DNA of 64,000 bases. Origin: an uncultured Collinsella sp. (GTDB lineage Bacteria; Actinomycetota; Coriobacteriia; Coriobacteriales; Coriobacteriaceae). The notes under the pieces were generated by a model. The model searched no databases. It was not told the origin of the DNA and was given only the letters and a program-made list of their open reading frames with translations. The number at the start of each line of letters is the position of its first letter. Positions within the stretch are counted from its first letter, which is position 1. The stretch spans positions 1 through 64,000 of the forward strand of contig UQIL01000006.1 of NCBI GenBank assembly GCA_900541025.1. The letters are read 5' to 3'. Both the position numbers and the translations under genes were made by a program. Positions 25,954-34,850 of the stretch are shown here, piece after piece.

Positions 25954-26379
25954 CTAGGCTCGTCCGCGTAGCTCAATGTCTTGGATATCGTCGAAGTTGA
26001 TGGCGATATCCCTGAGTTTGAGCAGCTTGAATGCGGGTAACACTTCGTCGAGAATGCCCGTGCGGCTACGATAGCCGTACGTATCGTAATAGGTGACGCG
26101 CACCAGGTCGCCGCGTTTGAGGCCCCCGAGCTTTTTCGAAAGCTCGAGGGCTTTTTTTTCCGTGAGTTCGCATTTGGGCTCAACAGCGATCTCTTGTTTG
26201 CGCACGAGCTCGTAGTATCCCGTGAGGGCGGCAAAGGGCATAAACTGTGCGGCGCGGTTGGCGCGCACAGCACCGTTGGCGGTGAGCTTTGGGTCGGCGG
26301 AGCGACGTCTTCCCTCGGGGTCCGCTAGGCGTTCAAAAGGCGTCGGTGGCCGTATCGGCTGTTGTTGGGACTTAGGCAC
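25954..26379 (-). CDS. YolD-like protein, partner of Y-family polymerase
   Basis: A 141-residue YolD-like protein (RANRAAQFMPFAALTGYYE, and GLKRGDLVRVTYYDTYGYRSRTG). It starts 8 bp inside the polymerase gene end, so the two are translationally coupled. YolD genes accompany UvrX/DinB-type polymerases in Gram-positives, but their activity is unclear. Codons for EKKALELSKK form, on the other strand, a strong terminator hairpin. Confidence 0.85.
   Translation of the reverse strand: MPKSQQQPIRPPTPFERLADPEGRRRSADPKLTANGAVRANRAAQFMPFAALTGYYELVRKQEIAVEPKCELTEKKALELSKKLGGLKRGDLVRVTYYDTYGYRSRTGILDEVLPAFKLLKLRDIAINFDDIQDIELRGRA
26122..26159 (+). terminator. Plus-strand terminator inside yolD
   Basis: gcccccgagcttt (26122-26134) pairs with aaagctcgagggc (26139-26151) with one mismatch and a ttcg loop, followed by eight T. 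It lies within the convergent yolD gene about 200 bp after the HMA gene and would stop that transcript. Confidence 0.65.
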
Positions 26380-27877
26380 GATGTCCTCCTACCTGATCGT
26401 TGCGTTCGCGTGCGGTGGCGCCGGCGGTAAAGCTTAATCCCTTGACCAGGGCGTTCTTGCCGTACTTGCCCTTCACGGCCAGGACGGCGCGCGCCAGGTC
26501 GCGCTCGCGCTCATCCGCCTTAACATCGCTAAACAGGTCGATAGTGGCAAATTCCTCGGGCATGAGGTTGCCAAATCCCAGGTTGATGCGTTTGACCGGG
26601 CGTTTGGGGTCGACGGTCTGCGCCCAGAGCTCATCGAAATAGCCCATGATCTTCTTAAACGAATTGGTGCGCTCGGGCAGCTTTCGCGAGGCGTTAGAGT
26701 GTGCAAAGAGTGCGGCGTAGCCACCGCGCGGTTTACCGCCATGCTCTCCCACAAAGATGCCGTCGATTGCCTGCGCCTCACGTACCAGTCGGCGCCGTTC
26801 GTCATTGCGCTGGACGGGCTTGGGCGCACGGGGCGCGAGCTCGGGACCGGCGGTCGCGGCGGGTTCGATGCTCGACGTGCTCGAACGCAGGTGCCCGCAT
26901 CCGTCCACATATTGCGCTGTGCCGCTGGCGTCGAGGCGGCGTATGTCGGCTCGTTCGCTCGCATAACCTACGAAGAGCGAGATGCTGTCGCAGACCACGT
27001 GCTTATCGACTAAGTCCAACACGGCGTTGTCGACCATCTCGCGCAAGACGGTGTAGGCCTGCTCATAGGCATAGCCTTTCGATAGCACTTGCCCCGTGGT
27101 TGTTGAGGTTGCCTGTGGGCGATAGGCCTGAATATCGGCGATGGTTGTCGGCTCGCGCCCGAAGGCGTGGTCGATGAGATACTCGGCATTGACGCCGAGC
27201 TCGTCGTAAAGCAGGTTTTCGTCGAGCGCCGCGACGCCCATCAGATCGTAGACGCCGTATTTCTCGAGACGGGCCGCCACGCCGGGGCCGATGCCCCAGA
27301 TGTCGGTGATGGGGCGATGGGGCCAGATCTCCTTGCGAAAGGTCTCGTCGTCGAGTATGCCGATGCGGCTGGGTACGTGCTTGGCGGTAATGTCGAGTGC
27401 CACCTTGGCTTGGAATAGGTTGGGGCCGATGCCAACCGTTGCCGTGATGCCGGTGCGTGCCAGGACCTCGTCGCGCAGCATGCAGGCGAAGCCTTCAGCG
27501 TCGGTATGGTAGAGGTCCAGATAGGGCGTCACGTCGATAAAGCATTCGTCGATGGAATAGACGTGAACGTCTTGCGGACTGACGTATTCCAGGTAGATAC
27601 CGTAAATCTGTGCCGACACCTCCATGTAGTGCTGCATGCGCGGTACAGCCTTGATGTAGTCGATGCCGTCGGGAATCTCGAACAGGCGACAGCGGTTATG
27701 GATTCCGAGGTCTTTCATGGCCTGGGTAATGGCGAGGCAGATGGTCGTGCGCCCGCGCGATTCGTCGGCAACGACCAGGTTGGTGGTGAGCGGATCGAGC
27801 CCGCGGTCGACGCACTCGACGCTAGCGTAAAACGTCTTGAGGTCGATGCAGATATAGGTGTGACGCTCGTGCCCCAC
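26372..27877 (-). CDS. Y-family DNA polymerase (UvrX/UmuC type)
   Basis: A translesion polymerase of about 501 residues. The catalytic N-terminal motif is YICIDLKTFYASVEC, the second is VYSIDECFIDVT, and GIGPNLFQAKVALDI and DIWGIGPGVAARLEKYGV (helix-hairpin-helix) follow. The C terminus has a little-finger domain. I start at the GTG 27877 with ggagg; open codons further left are promoter and operator. It forms an SOS operon with yolD. Confidence 0.92.
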   Translation of the reverse strand: MGHERHTYICIDLKTFYASVECVDRGLDPLTTNLVVADESRGRTTICLAITQAMKDLGIHNRCRLFEIPDGIDYIKAVPRMQHYMEVSAQIYGIYLEYVSPQDVHVYSIDECFIDVTPYLDLYHTDAEGFACMLRDEVLARTGITATVGIGPNLFQAKVALDITAKHVPSRIGILDDETFRKEIWPHRPITDIWGIGPGVAARLEKYGVYDLMGVAALDENLLYDELGVNAEYLIDHAFGREPTTIADIQAYRPQATSTTTGQVLSKGYAYEQAYTVLREMVDNAVLDLVDKHVVCDSISLFVGYASERADIRRLDASGTAQYVDGCGHLRSSTSSIEPAATAGPELAPRAPKPVQRNDERRRLVREAQAIDGIFVGEHGGKPRGGYAALFAHSNASRKLPERTNSFKKIMGYFDELWAQTVDPKRPVKRINLGFGNLMPEEFATIDLFSDVKADERERDLARAVLAVKGKYGKNALVKGLSFTAGATARERNDQVGGHRA

Positions 27878-27904
27878 GCGTCCTCCCATCAAACACATGT
27901 TCTT

Positions 27905-27949
27905 ATCGAATACTTGTTCGATAATACCCGCTCGTCCGGACATCGTCAA
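27905..27949 (-). promoter_or_regulatory. SOS promoter with LexA box
   Basis: On the minus strand ttgacg (27944-27949), a 17-bp spacer and tattat (27921-27926) form a near-consensus promoter. Directly after is cgaacaagtattcg (27907-27920), one base from the Gram-positive LexA box CGAAC-N4-GTTCG. LexA would block this promoter until DNA damage. Confidence 0.8.
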
Positions 27950-28097
27950 AACCTGCCCCTTTTGGTAGGTATGGCCGTGCGGTTGAATCGGGTTTTAACG
28001 CAGCTCTAAAGAGTGCGAAACAGATCGGAAAACCTTGCTTCGTAGCATGAGCCTAACGATTGATACCGCCTATACGCACGGAAGGGTTGTGGGAAAG

Positions 28098-28622
28098 ATG
28101 GTCAATTATGGGTTTGGTATGCCGACACGCCTTGTTGCGGATGGGGACGTGGCTCGCTGGTGCGGACGATTGGTCGCTCACTACGGTGGCACCAAGGCGC
28201 TGGTCGTGTTGGGCGGTGACAAGCATACGCGTGATGAGCTCGTCTCGGCGGCACTCGGCTCGCTCGATCGCGCCCTGCTCGAACGCGTGCTTTTTCGCTG
28301 CGACTCGGTTGAGAGCGACGGGGGAGACGAGCTGATCGACGAAGCCGTGGCCCTGGCGACCGACGAAGGCGTGGACTTTGTCCTGGCGATCGGCGATGCC
28401 GATACGGCGAGCTTTGCGCGCGAACTCGCTCGTCGCATGGCTGTGCTCGATACCGGCGAGGACGGCTTCGTTCCCTATGGGTGCATCGTCTCCGAGGGAA
28501 AAGTGCCTGCCGTCGTGGGTGCCGGCGAGGTTCCCGTTTTTGCCATCATTGCGCCCGAACTGTTGGAGGGCATTGGGTCTCCTCTGCGCGAGCTGCTCGG
28601 CAGTGTGTGCGCCGCGGCCTAG
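28098..28622 (+). CDS. Truncated iron-alcohol-dehydrogenase-like protein
   Basis: A 174-residue protein resembling only the N-terminal nucleotide domain of iron-containing alcohol dehydrogenases (FGMPTRLVADGDV, DEGVDFVLAIGDADTASFA in place of the usual GGGS). The C-terminal metal domain is missing, and the glycine-rich loop is degenerate, so it is probably not an active dehydrogenase. The start is uncertain (28035, 28050 or 28098). It may be a remnant or a repurposed domain. Confidence 0.55.
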   Translation: MVNYGFGMPTRLVADGDVARWCGRLVAHYGGTKALVVLGGDKHTRDELVSAALGSLDRALLERVLFRCDSVESDGGDELIDEAVALATDEGVDFVLAIGDADTASFARELARRMAVLDTGEDGFVPYGCIVSEGKVPAVVGAGEVPVFAIIAPELLEGIGSPLRELLGSVCAAA

Positions 28623-28633
28623 TACCTGCCAGG

Positions 28634-28696
28634 AAGGGACAGGTTAATTTTGGTAGGTAAAGCGTTTGACCTGCCAAAATAAACCTGTCCCTTTTT
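28634..28696 (+). repeat. Long palindrome, probable terminator
   Basis: 25-bp arms (28634-28658 and 28669-28693; outer part aagggacaggtt) pair with one mismatch and one wobble around the 10-nt loop aaagcgtttg, followed by a T-run. The inner ends carry ggtaggt/acctgcc. It would terminate the preceding gene and is the same style as the palindrome at 59.5 kb. Confidence 0.75.
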
Positions 28697-28821
28697 GGTC
28701 GGTCGCCGTTTGGGGGCGGATTGGCAACGCTCGCTGATTACGGTCTTGACCTGCGCTAGAATAGGGGCATCTGATTATCCGGGCGCATGGAGGTGTGTGC
28801 CCGTATGCTGAGGAGGACTTT

Positions 28822-30516
28822 ATGGCAACTGTTGCCGCACCTATCGACGCTACGTCGACCGCCGCTTGGAAGGCGCTCGAGGCCCATCAGGAGAAGCTCG
28901 AGGCCGAGGGCATCGACCTCAAGGCCTGGTTCGCTGCCGATCCCGAGCGTGTGAACAAGCTGAGCTTTGACGCTGGTGACCTGCACTTTGACCTGTCCAA
29001 GAACCTGGTGACCGATGAGACCGTCAAGCTGCTGTGCGATCTTGCCCGCGAGGTGAAGCTCGAGGAGCGCCGCGACGCCATGTTCTCCGGCGAGCACATC
29101 AACACCACCGAGGACCGCGCTGTTCTGCACACCGCGCTTCGCCGTCCGGCAAGCGAGAAGGGCCAGCTCATCGTTGACGGCCAGGATGTCGTCGCCGACG
29201 TGCACGAGGTCCTCGACCGCATGTATGCCTTCGCCGAGCGCGTGCGCTCCGGTGAGTGGAAGGGCGTAAGCGGTAAGAAGATCGAGCACCTGGTGTCCAT
29301 CGGCATCGGTGGCTCCGATCTGGGCCCGGTCATGGCCTACGAGGCCCTGCGTCCCTACGCCGACGCCGGTATCGACTGCCGCTACATCTCCAACATCGAC
29401 CCCAACGATCAGGCCGAGAAGCTCAAGGGTTTGGATCCCGAGACCACGCTCGTGATCATCGTCTCCAAGACCTTCACCACGCTCGAGACCCTCACCAACG
29501 CCCGCGAAGTCAAGACCTGGATGCTCGAGCAGCTCAAGGCTCAGGGCGCCATCGATGGCTCCGAGGAGCAGAACGCCGAGGCCGTGGCAAAGCACTTCGT
29601 CGCCGTTTCCACCGCACTCGAGAAGGTTGAGGCCTTCGGCATCGACCCCGCCAACGCCTTTGGTTTCTGGAACTGGGTCGGCGGCCGCTATTCCGTTGAC
29701 TCCGCCGTGGGCCTGTCGCTGATCGTCGTGCTCGGCCCCGAGCGTTTCCAGCAGTTCCTCGAGGGCTTCCATGCCATCGACGAGTACTTCTGCAACACGC
29801 CGCTCGAGAACAACGCCGTCGCGCTGATGGGCCTGCTCAACGTCTGGTACGTCAACTTCTTCGGCTCCAAGAGCCACGCCGTGCTTCCGTACTGCCAGTA
29901 TCTGCACCGCTTCCCGGCTTACCTGCAGCAGCTCACCATGGAGTCCAACGGCAAGCACGTCCGCTGGGACGGCAGCGCTGTGACCTCCGATACCGGTGAG
30001 ATCTTCTGGGGCGAGCCCGGCACCAACGGTCAGCACGCCTTCTATCAGCTGCTGCACCAGGGCACTGTGGTGGTTCCGGCCGACTTTATCGCTTTCGCCA
30101 ACACTGCCAACCCCGCAACCGACAGCGGCCAGGATGTCCACGAGCTGTTCCTGGGCAACTTCCTGGCCCAGACCAAGGCTCTCGCCTTTGGTAAGACTGC
30201 CGACGAGGTTCGTGCCGAGGGCACGCCCGAGCAGATCGTCCCGGCCCGCTGCTTTGAGGGCAACCGCCCGACGACCTCGATCTTCGGTGACACGCTGACC
30301 CCGTTTGCACTCGGCGAGCTCATCGCCCTGTATGAGCACATCACGTTTGTCGAGGGCACGGTCTGGGGCATCGACTCCTACGACCAGTGGGGCGTCGAGC
30401 TGGGCAAGCAGCTTGCCAAGCAGATCACCCCGGCCTTCCACGATGACGCCGCCAAGGCCGAGCAGGACGCTTCGACCCAGGCGCTTATCGAGTTCTACCG
30501 CGCTCACCGCAAGTAG
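28822..30516 (+). CDS. pgi: Glucose-6-phosphate isomerase
   Basis: A 564-residue enzyme that interconverts glucose-6-phosphate and fructose-6-phosphate. Signatures are [43 protein letters not shown] and a C-terminal [11 protein letters not shown]. The ATG at 28822 is preceded by gaggagga. Codon use is strongly biased, fitting high expression. A -10-like tagaat lies at about 28757. Confidence 0.97.
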   Translation: MATVAAPIDATSTAAWKALEAHQEKLEAEGIDLKAWFAADPERVNKLSFDAGDLHFDLSKNLVTDETVKLLCDLAREVKLEERRDAMFSGEHINTTEDRAVLHTALRRPASEKGQLIVDGQDVVADVHEVLDRMYAFAERVRSGEWKGVSGKKIEHLVSIGIGGSDLGPVMAYEALRPYADAGIDCRYISNIDPNDQAEKLKGLDPETTLVIIVSKTFTTLETLTNAREVKTWMLEQLKAQGAIDGSEEQNAEAVAKHFVAVSTALEKVEAFGIDPANAFGFWNWVGGRYSVDSAVGLSLIVVLGPERFQQFLEGFHAIDEYFCNTPLENNAVALMGLLNVWYVNFFGSKSHAVLPYCQYLHRFPAYLQQLTMESNGKHVRWDGSAVTSDTGEIFWGEPGTNGQHAFYQLLHQGTVVVPADFIAFANTANPATDSGQDVHELFLGNFLAQTKALAFGKTADEVRAEGTPEQIVPARCFEGNRPTTSIFGDTLTPFALGELIALYEHITFVEGTVWGIDSYDQWGVELGKQLAKQITPAFHDDAAKAEQDASTQALIEFYRAHRK

Positions 30517-30548
30517 TCGCAGCTGTTAACGCATCGCGCCTTATAGTC

Positions 30549-30583
30549 AGGGGCCCGTATCCTATCGGATGCGGGCCCCTTTG
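30549..30583 (+). terminator. pgi terminator
   Basis: A 14-bp stem (aggggcccgtatcc with ggatgcgggcccct, one wobble) is followed by tttgcttt. Confidence 0.85.
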
Positions 30584-30657
30584 CTTTGCCGTGGTCCCGG
30601 GGCGCACGGCCTTTGTGGAACATCGCCGGGGCGCCGCGCGCTGCGAGAACCCTGCGC

Positions 30658-31953
30658 CTAGATCTCGGCCTCCGCATGGCCTCGCTGCGCCTCGGGCAGC
30701 TCCCCGTAGAGCGGATGGTCTTCGAGCCTAAAGCGCTCGACCTGTTCGGGAGTGCGACCGCGTACAAAGAGCCACGAGCGATCAATCGGCGTCGCCATGA
30801 GCGTGCTGGGCAGCGCGTCGGCGCGGTCGGAAAACACCCGGGCACTCTCGGGATCCTGGAACGCCAGCACCAGATGCGTGTCGCAGTTGCCCATGATGGA
30901 GCGTGCGCGTGCCTCGCCATAGAGCGCATCGAGCTGGTTGGTCGACTGCAGCAGCAGCGTTGCCCAGATGTTGCGGCTTCGGATAATCGAGAGCACGTTG
31001 TCGATCTGGGGGATCTACAGATTTGCGAAGTCATCGAGCATAAAGCGCACGGGCACGGGCAGGCTGCCGTCGGGCTGCCTATCGGCCTCACGAATGAGGC
31101 CCATAAACGCCTGCGAAATAAAGAGGCCGGTCAGCGGATCGAGATTGCGGTCAATATCGCTCACGGTTACAAACAGGGCGCAGGGGGTGTGTCCCATGGA
31201 AGCGAAGTTCACCTGATGGCACTCACGATAGAGCTGTGCCGCGCCGTCGAATCCCAGACACATGACCTTTTCGGCAAGGATGCCGACGATGCTCGCGTGC
31301 ATGCGCTCGGCATTTTGCGTAATGGCGTAGCGCCGCCATAGCGAGAGGGCATAGCTTTGGGGGTCGGTCGTGATCAGGTCGTCAAACAATCGACCCGTGG
31401 CACCGTCCTGCAGGTGCTCGATCAGCTTGATGACCGAGCTGATCGTCTGCTCGCCGGCGGGTAGCTGTTCGGTGACGTAGGCGATAAGACACGACAGCAG
31501 GTTTGCCGCCGCATGATCCCAAAAAGGCTGGTTGTTGTCCTCGATGGGGCAGATGGCCTTTGCCACCGAGAGGATGTCCTGCTGGTTGGGCCTGCCGTCC
31601 GCCTTGCGGCGAATGTGCCTCAGGGGGTTGTAGCCGCAGCGCTCGATGCCGGGCGCAAGGGCCGGGACGGTGTTGAGGTCGGCGAAGTTGAGACATTGCA
31701 CGCGGTAACCGTGGGCTGCCAGCACGGGTCCCACTTCGCGACAGAGCGTGCCTTTGGTGTCGAGCACGATGTAGCTTGCGTTCATTTGCAGCAGGTTGGG
31801 CTTGAGAACGTTTCGGGTCTTGCCGGCTCCCGAGGGGCCGATTACGAGCATATTGTTGTTGAGGCCCGTTTGACGCGTATCACACGAGAGTGCGTGGGCT
31901 TGCGCAAGGATGGTGGGGGCCGGGGCATGCAGGGCTGTGTTGAGGTTAGACAT
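30658..31953 (-). pseudogene. TraG/VirD4-like coupling ATPase, interrupted by amber codon
   Basis: A frame of about 431 codons broken by TAG at 31015-31017. The upstream part has Walker A VIGPSGAGKTR, SYIVLDTKGTL, and Walker B FMLDDFANL followed at once by the stop. The frame continues unchanged after it (IPQIDNVLSIIRSRNIWATLLLQSTNQLD), a highly conserved TraG region. So one base change separates it from an intact gene. N-terminal membrane helices usual for VirD4 are absent. It overlaps the ClpP-like gene by 8 bp. I start at 31953, behind aaggag. Confidence 0.8.
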
Positions 31954-32563
31954 GGGCGGTCTCCTTGGTCGAGGTGAGAATGCCGTGGGCAAAGCCGAGC
32001 TCGACGGCGCGCTCGGCCGAAAGGTACGTATCCTTTGCCGTGAGTGTTTGGATACGCTTGGCCGAAAGGCCGCTGCGATCAGACAGGATTTGCGTCAGGG
32101 CCTTGCGGGTCTGCATGAGACGCCGGCTTGTTTCCTGGAGTGCTAGGGCCGAGCCCCCAGCTCCTTGCGGGATGAGCGGGTCGTGAATCATGAGTTCTGC
32201 ATGGGGCGCCATACGGCGCTCGTCGCCACCCATGAAGATGATGGCGCCCATAGAGGCCGCAAACTCCAGGCAGACGGTGTGGATGGGGCACGGCGAGAGG
32301 CGCATGGTGTCGTAGATGGCGAGGCCGGCGCGCACGCTGCCGCCGGGGCTGGCAACAAAGACCGTGATGGGGGCCGTGGGGTCTGCGGCCTCGAGCAGAC
32401 GAATCTGCTGGCACAGATCGTGTGCCATCGCACTGTTGATGTCGCCCACGACGGAAAGCTCACGTCGGGCGAGCATCTCGTCGTAGACGGAAGTGAGCGT
32501 TATGCCACGAGCCGACTCGCGCATCGTGAGCGGGCTGATGACAGGGGTCTGAGTGGTGTCCAT
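31946..32563 (-). CDS. ClpP-like serine protease in a mobile island
   Basis: A 205-residue ClpP/SppA-type fold. The Ser is in EFAASMGAIIF, the His in AELMIHDPL, and the Asp fits AKDTYLSAERAVELG; GGSVRAGLAIYDTM is also conserved. So a full triad appears present. It differs from housekeeping ClpP and is cotranscribed with the coupling-ATPase gene, as seen in phages and conjugative elements, where such proteases process element proteins. gaaagg precedes the ATG at 32563. Confidence 0.82.
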   Translation of the reverse strand: MDTTQTPVISPLTMRESARGITLTSVYDEMLARRELSVVGDINSAMAHDLCQQIRLLEAADPTAPITVFVASPGGSVRAGLAIYDTMRLSPCPIHTVCLEFAASMGAIIFMGGDERRMAPHAELMIHDPLIPQGAGGSALALQETSRRLMQTRKALTQILSDRSGLSAKRIQTLTAKDTYLSAERAVELGFAHGILTSTKETAHV

Positions 32564-32618
32564 GAAGGTTCCTTTCTTAACGTAGGACGAGGTTCTATTA
32601 GGGTTGGTGAAGCTGGCG

Positions 32619-33518
32619 CTAAAGCTCAAAGGCTCGATCGAGCCTGCGCTCAAGCTCCGTTGTAACTTTGCGGTCGGCGGCTTTTGCCAGCGACTCGTCG
32701 AATGCGCCAAGTCGTATCAGCGTGGCAATGGGCGCGGTGTAGGCAAGGTGCAGCTGGCGCTCGAGATCATCGGGAAATTCGTTGGGGTCGTAGCGCTTCT
32801 GGTAGAAGTGAACGATGCTTCGGCTCATCTCCCATTCATCGCGGTAGCGCTCGAACTGCCGCTGCTGGATATCGATAATCCGGACCGTCTGGGTGCGAAG
32901 GCCAACAGGCGCCAATGCTCGATAACCGTCGAAGAGACGATTGAGGCTGAGTATGCGGAGCATGTCGATAAGGGTGCGAACCGTCGTCGGGCCGACCTGG
33001 AATCGGGCGGTTGCGCGGTTGTAACGTTCGCGGTCGAGCACCATGATGCTGGGTGGTCCCGATGGGTCTGCCGTATCGTCCTGCCCGCAGTTTGCCTGCT
33101 GGTGCCGCGCCTCCAAGGCGTTGAGACCCATGGCGAGGTCGTGAATGGGAAGCGTCAGAGCGTTTTGCAGATCGTATCGATGATCCATCAATGTCATCCG
33201 CGTCTCGTCGTCCATGTCGAGTCGCAACTTGGTATCGAGTGCCGTGATCATATGCGCTAGATGGCCCATGGTATACGGGCCGTCGGTCTTGCCGTGGGGT
33301 CCGAGATAAGGGTCGGTCAGCTCACGGACGGCCGAATCGTCCATGATCTCGGCACAGCGATTCGCCGAAAACTCGTGGTTACTTAGAGCCTCGTCGATGG
33401 ACAGCAAGGCGAAGTTTGCAATCGTGGCAGCGGCGAAGCTGGCGTCGTAGCCACCGTGTAGGGCGCGGTCGATGCGGGCCTGGAGGACGGTGCCGGCGGT
33501 TTGGGGATGGGTGTTCAT
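32619..33518 (-). CDS. Unknown protein of the island
   Basis: A 299-residue, mostly alpha-helical, charged protein without signal peptide or membrane helices. I do not recognise it. Features include an RYNRATARFQVG stretch and an Arg/Glu-rich C terminus (TELERRLDRAFEL). It is the first gene of the ClpP-TraG unit and has iteron-like repeats just upstream, so a replication or transfer role is possible but unproven. Confidence 0.5.
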   Translation of the reverse strand: MNTHPQTAGTVLQARIDRALHGGYDASFAAATIANFALLSIDEALSNHEFSANRCAEIMDDSAVRELTDPYLGPHGKTDGPYTMGHLAHMITALDTKLRLDMDDETRMTLMDHRYDLQNALTLPIHDLAMGLNALEARHQQANCGQDDTADPSGPPSIMVLDRERYNRATARFQVGPTTVRTLIDMLRILSLNRLFDGYRALAPVGLRTQTVRIIDIQQRQFERYRDEWEMSRSIVHFYQKRYDPNEFPDDLERQLHLAYTAPIATLIRLGAFDESLAKAADRKVTTELERRLDRAFEL

Positions 33519-33533
33519 GGCGTTTCCAATCTG

Positions 33534-33600
33534 TGATGTGCTTGCTTGCGAGTGATGTGCTGGGTGTCGTTGGTGATGTGCTTGCGGTTCTTGATGTGCT
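33534..33600. repeat. Iteron-like direct repeats
   Basis: tgatgtgct occurs four times at 33534, 33553, 33574 and 33592, spaced 18-21 bp (about two helical turns). The copies sit immediately upstream of the island. They resemble iterons of plasmid origins or tandem regulator sites. The rest of 33601-33944 shows no gene. Confidence 0.6.
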
Positions 33601-33944
33601 GGATTGGGTGCTATGGGGCCAATATGCTCGAAGGACGTTTGCCGGGTGATGGGCGTGCTCCGTGCTTAGACGGAACAGCTGACGTCAACGAGCGCCTTGG
33701 GCGGTCTTGCTCCGCTATTTAGTTGTCGATAAAAGATGCTTGGTGTTCATATGCCGATCTTCCTTCTCTTACATGCTGAAAACTGAAACTGAATATGCTC
33801 GACCAAATGGTGACCAACGTTGCGGTCATCTTCAACTTAATCAGGCTCCAGCGATTTGGCAAGTATCTTTTTCAAAAATGTTCTTCGGGGGATGCTCGGC
33901 TCGGATATGATGGTGCGCGGCAAACTCAATGCAGGGAGGCATAT

Positions 33945-34787
33945 ATGGCAATCAAAGCCATCGCAATGGATATCGATGGTACGCTCACCAACGACCAGAA
34001 GGTGATTAGCCCGCGCACGCGCGAGAAACTGCTCGCGGCACAGGAGTCGGGCATCAAGCTCATCTTGGCTTCGGGCCGTCCTGCATGGGGCCTTCATGCC
34101 CTGGCGCAGGAGCTCGACCTTCAGAATCACGATGGCCTGCTCGTGGCCTTTAACGGCGCGCACGTTGTCGATGCCCAGACCGACGAGGTGCTGTTTGACC
34201 AGGCTATGCCGGTTGACGAGCTGCACCGCCTGCTCGACCACCTGCGCAACTTTGACGTGATCCCCATGATCTCGCTCGGTCGCGACCTGCATGTCGTGGA
34301 CTCGTATCGCTGCATGATCACGTTGCCGGACGGTTCGCAGAAGAACATCGTCAAGTACGAGCGCGATGCGTGCGATCTTAAGATTCGCGAGGTCGAGAGC
34401 CTTCATGAGGTCGCGGATACTTACCCCGTAGACAAGCTGCTTACCGCGGGCGATCCGGCCTATCTGCAGGCACATCACGAGGAGATGTACGCGCCCTTTA
34501 CCGAGACGCTTTCGGGCATGTTCACGGCAGATTGGTACTTTGAGTTTACGGCGCCTGGTATCGATAAGGCACGTGCGCTTCAGGGCGCTCTGCCCAAGCT
34601 TGGCATCGATGCCAGCGAGGTCGTTTCGTTTGGCGACGGCCAGAATGACAAGTCCATGATCGAGTGGGCGGGTACGGGCGTTGCCATGGGTAACGCCGTC
34701 GATGAGGTCAAGGCCGTGGCCCAGATGGTGACCGCAAATAACAACGAAGACGGCATCGCGGTGGCACTCGACAAGCTGCTGGGTTAG
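33945..34787 (+). CDS. Cof-type HAD phosphatase
   Basis: A 280-residue HAD-IIB hydrolase: motif I AMDIDGTLTND, motif II LASGRPAWG, motif IV VVSFGDGQNDKSMIEWAG. The substrate is probably a sugar phosphate. gggagg precedes the ATG at 33945; the longer in-frame opening runs through non-coding DNA. A terminator and another HAD gene follow. Confidence 0.92.
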   Translation: MAIKAIAMDIDGTLTNDQKVISPRTREKLLAAQESGIKLILASGRPAWGLHALAQELDLQNHDGLLVAFNGAHVVDAQTDEVLFDQAMPVDELHRLLDHLRNFDVIPMISLGRDLHVVDSYRCMITLPDGSQKNIVKYERDACDLKIREVESLHEVADTYPVDKLLTAGDPAYLQAHHEEMYAPFTETLSGMFTADWYFEFTAPGIDKARALQGALPKLGIDASEVVSFGDGQNDKSMIEWAGTGVAMGNAVDEVKAVAQMVTANNNEDGIAVALDKLLG

Positions 34788-34810
34788 AATCGCCGATAGT
34801 GCATGGTTCG

Positions 34811-34835
34811 GGCGTCCGCTTGCGGGCGCCTTTTT
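34811..34835 (+). terminator. Terminator between two HAD genes
   Basis: ggcgtcc (34811-34817) pairs with gggcgcc (34824-34830) with one wobble, followed by ttttt. Confidence 0.75.
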
Positions 34836-34850
34836 GTTAGGGAGGGTGCC

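Noticed and set aside
28756..30507. A 583-codon minus-strand frame over pgi
   Set aside because: Antisense shadow of a strongly biased housekeeping gene; no ribosome binding site or known domain.
31015..31017. Programmed recoding (pyrrolysine or suppression) at the TAG in the TraG-like gene
   Set aside because: No recoding element or pyrrolysine gene is visible, and mobile-element genes decay often; a nonsense mutation is simpler.
33534..33600. CRISPR array
   Set aside because: The repeats are only 9 bp with spacers of about 10 bp, and no cas genes are present anywhere in the window.
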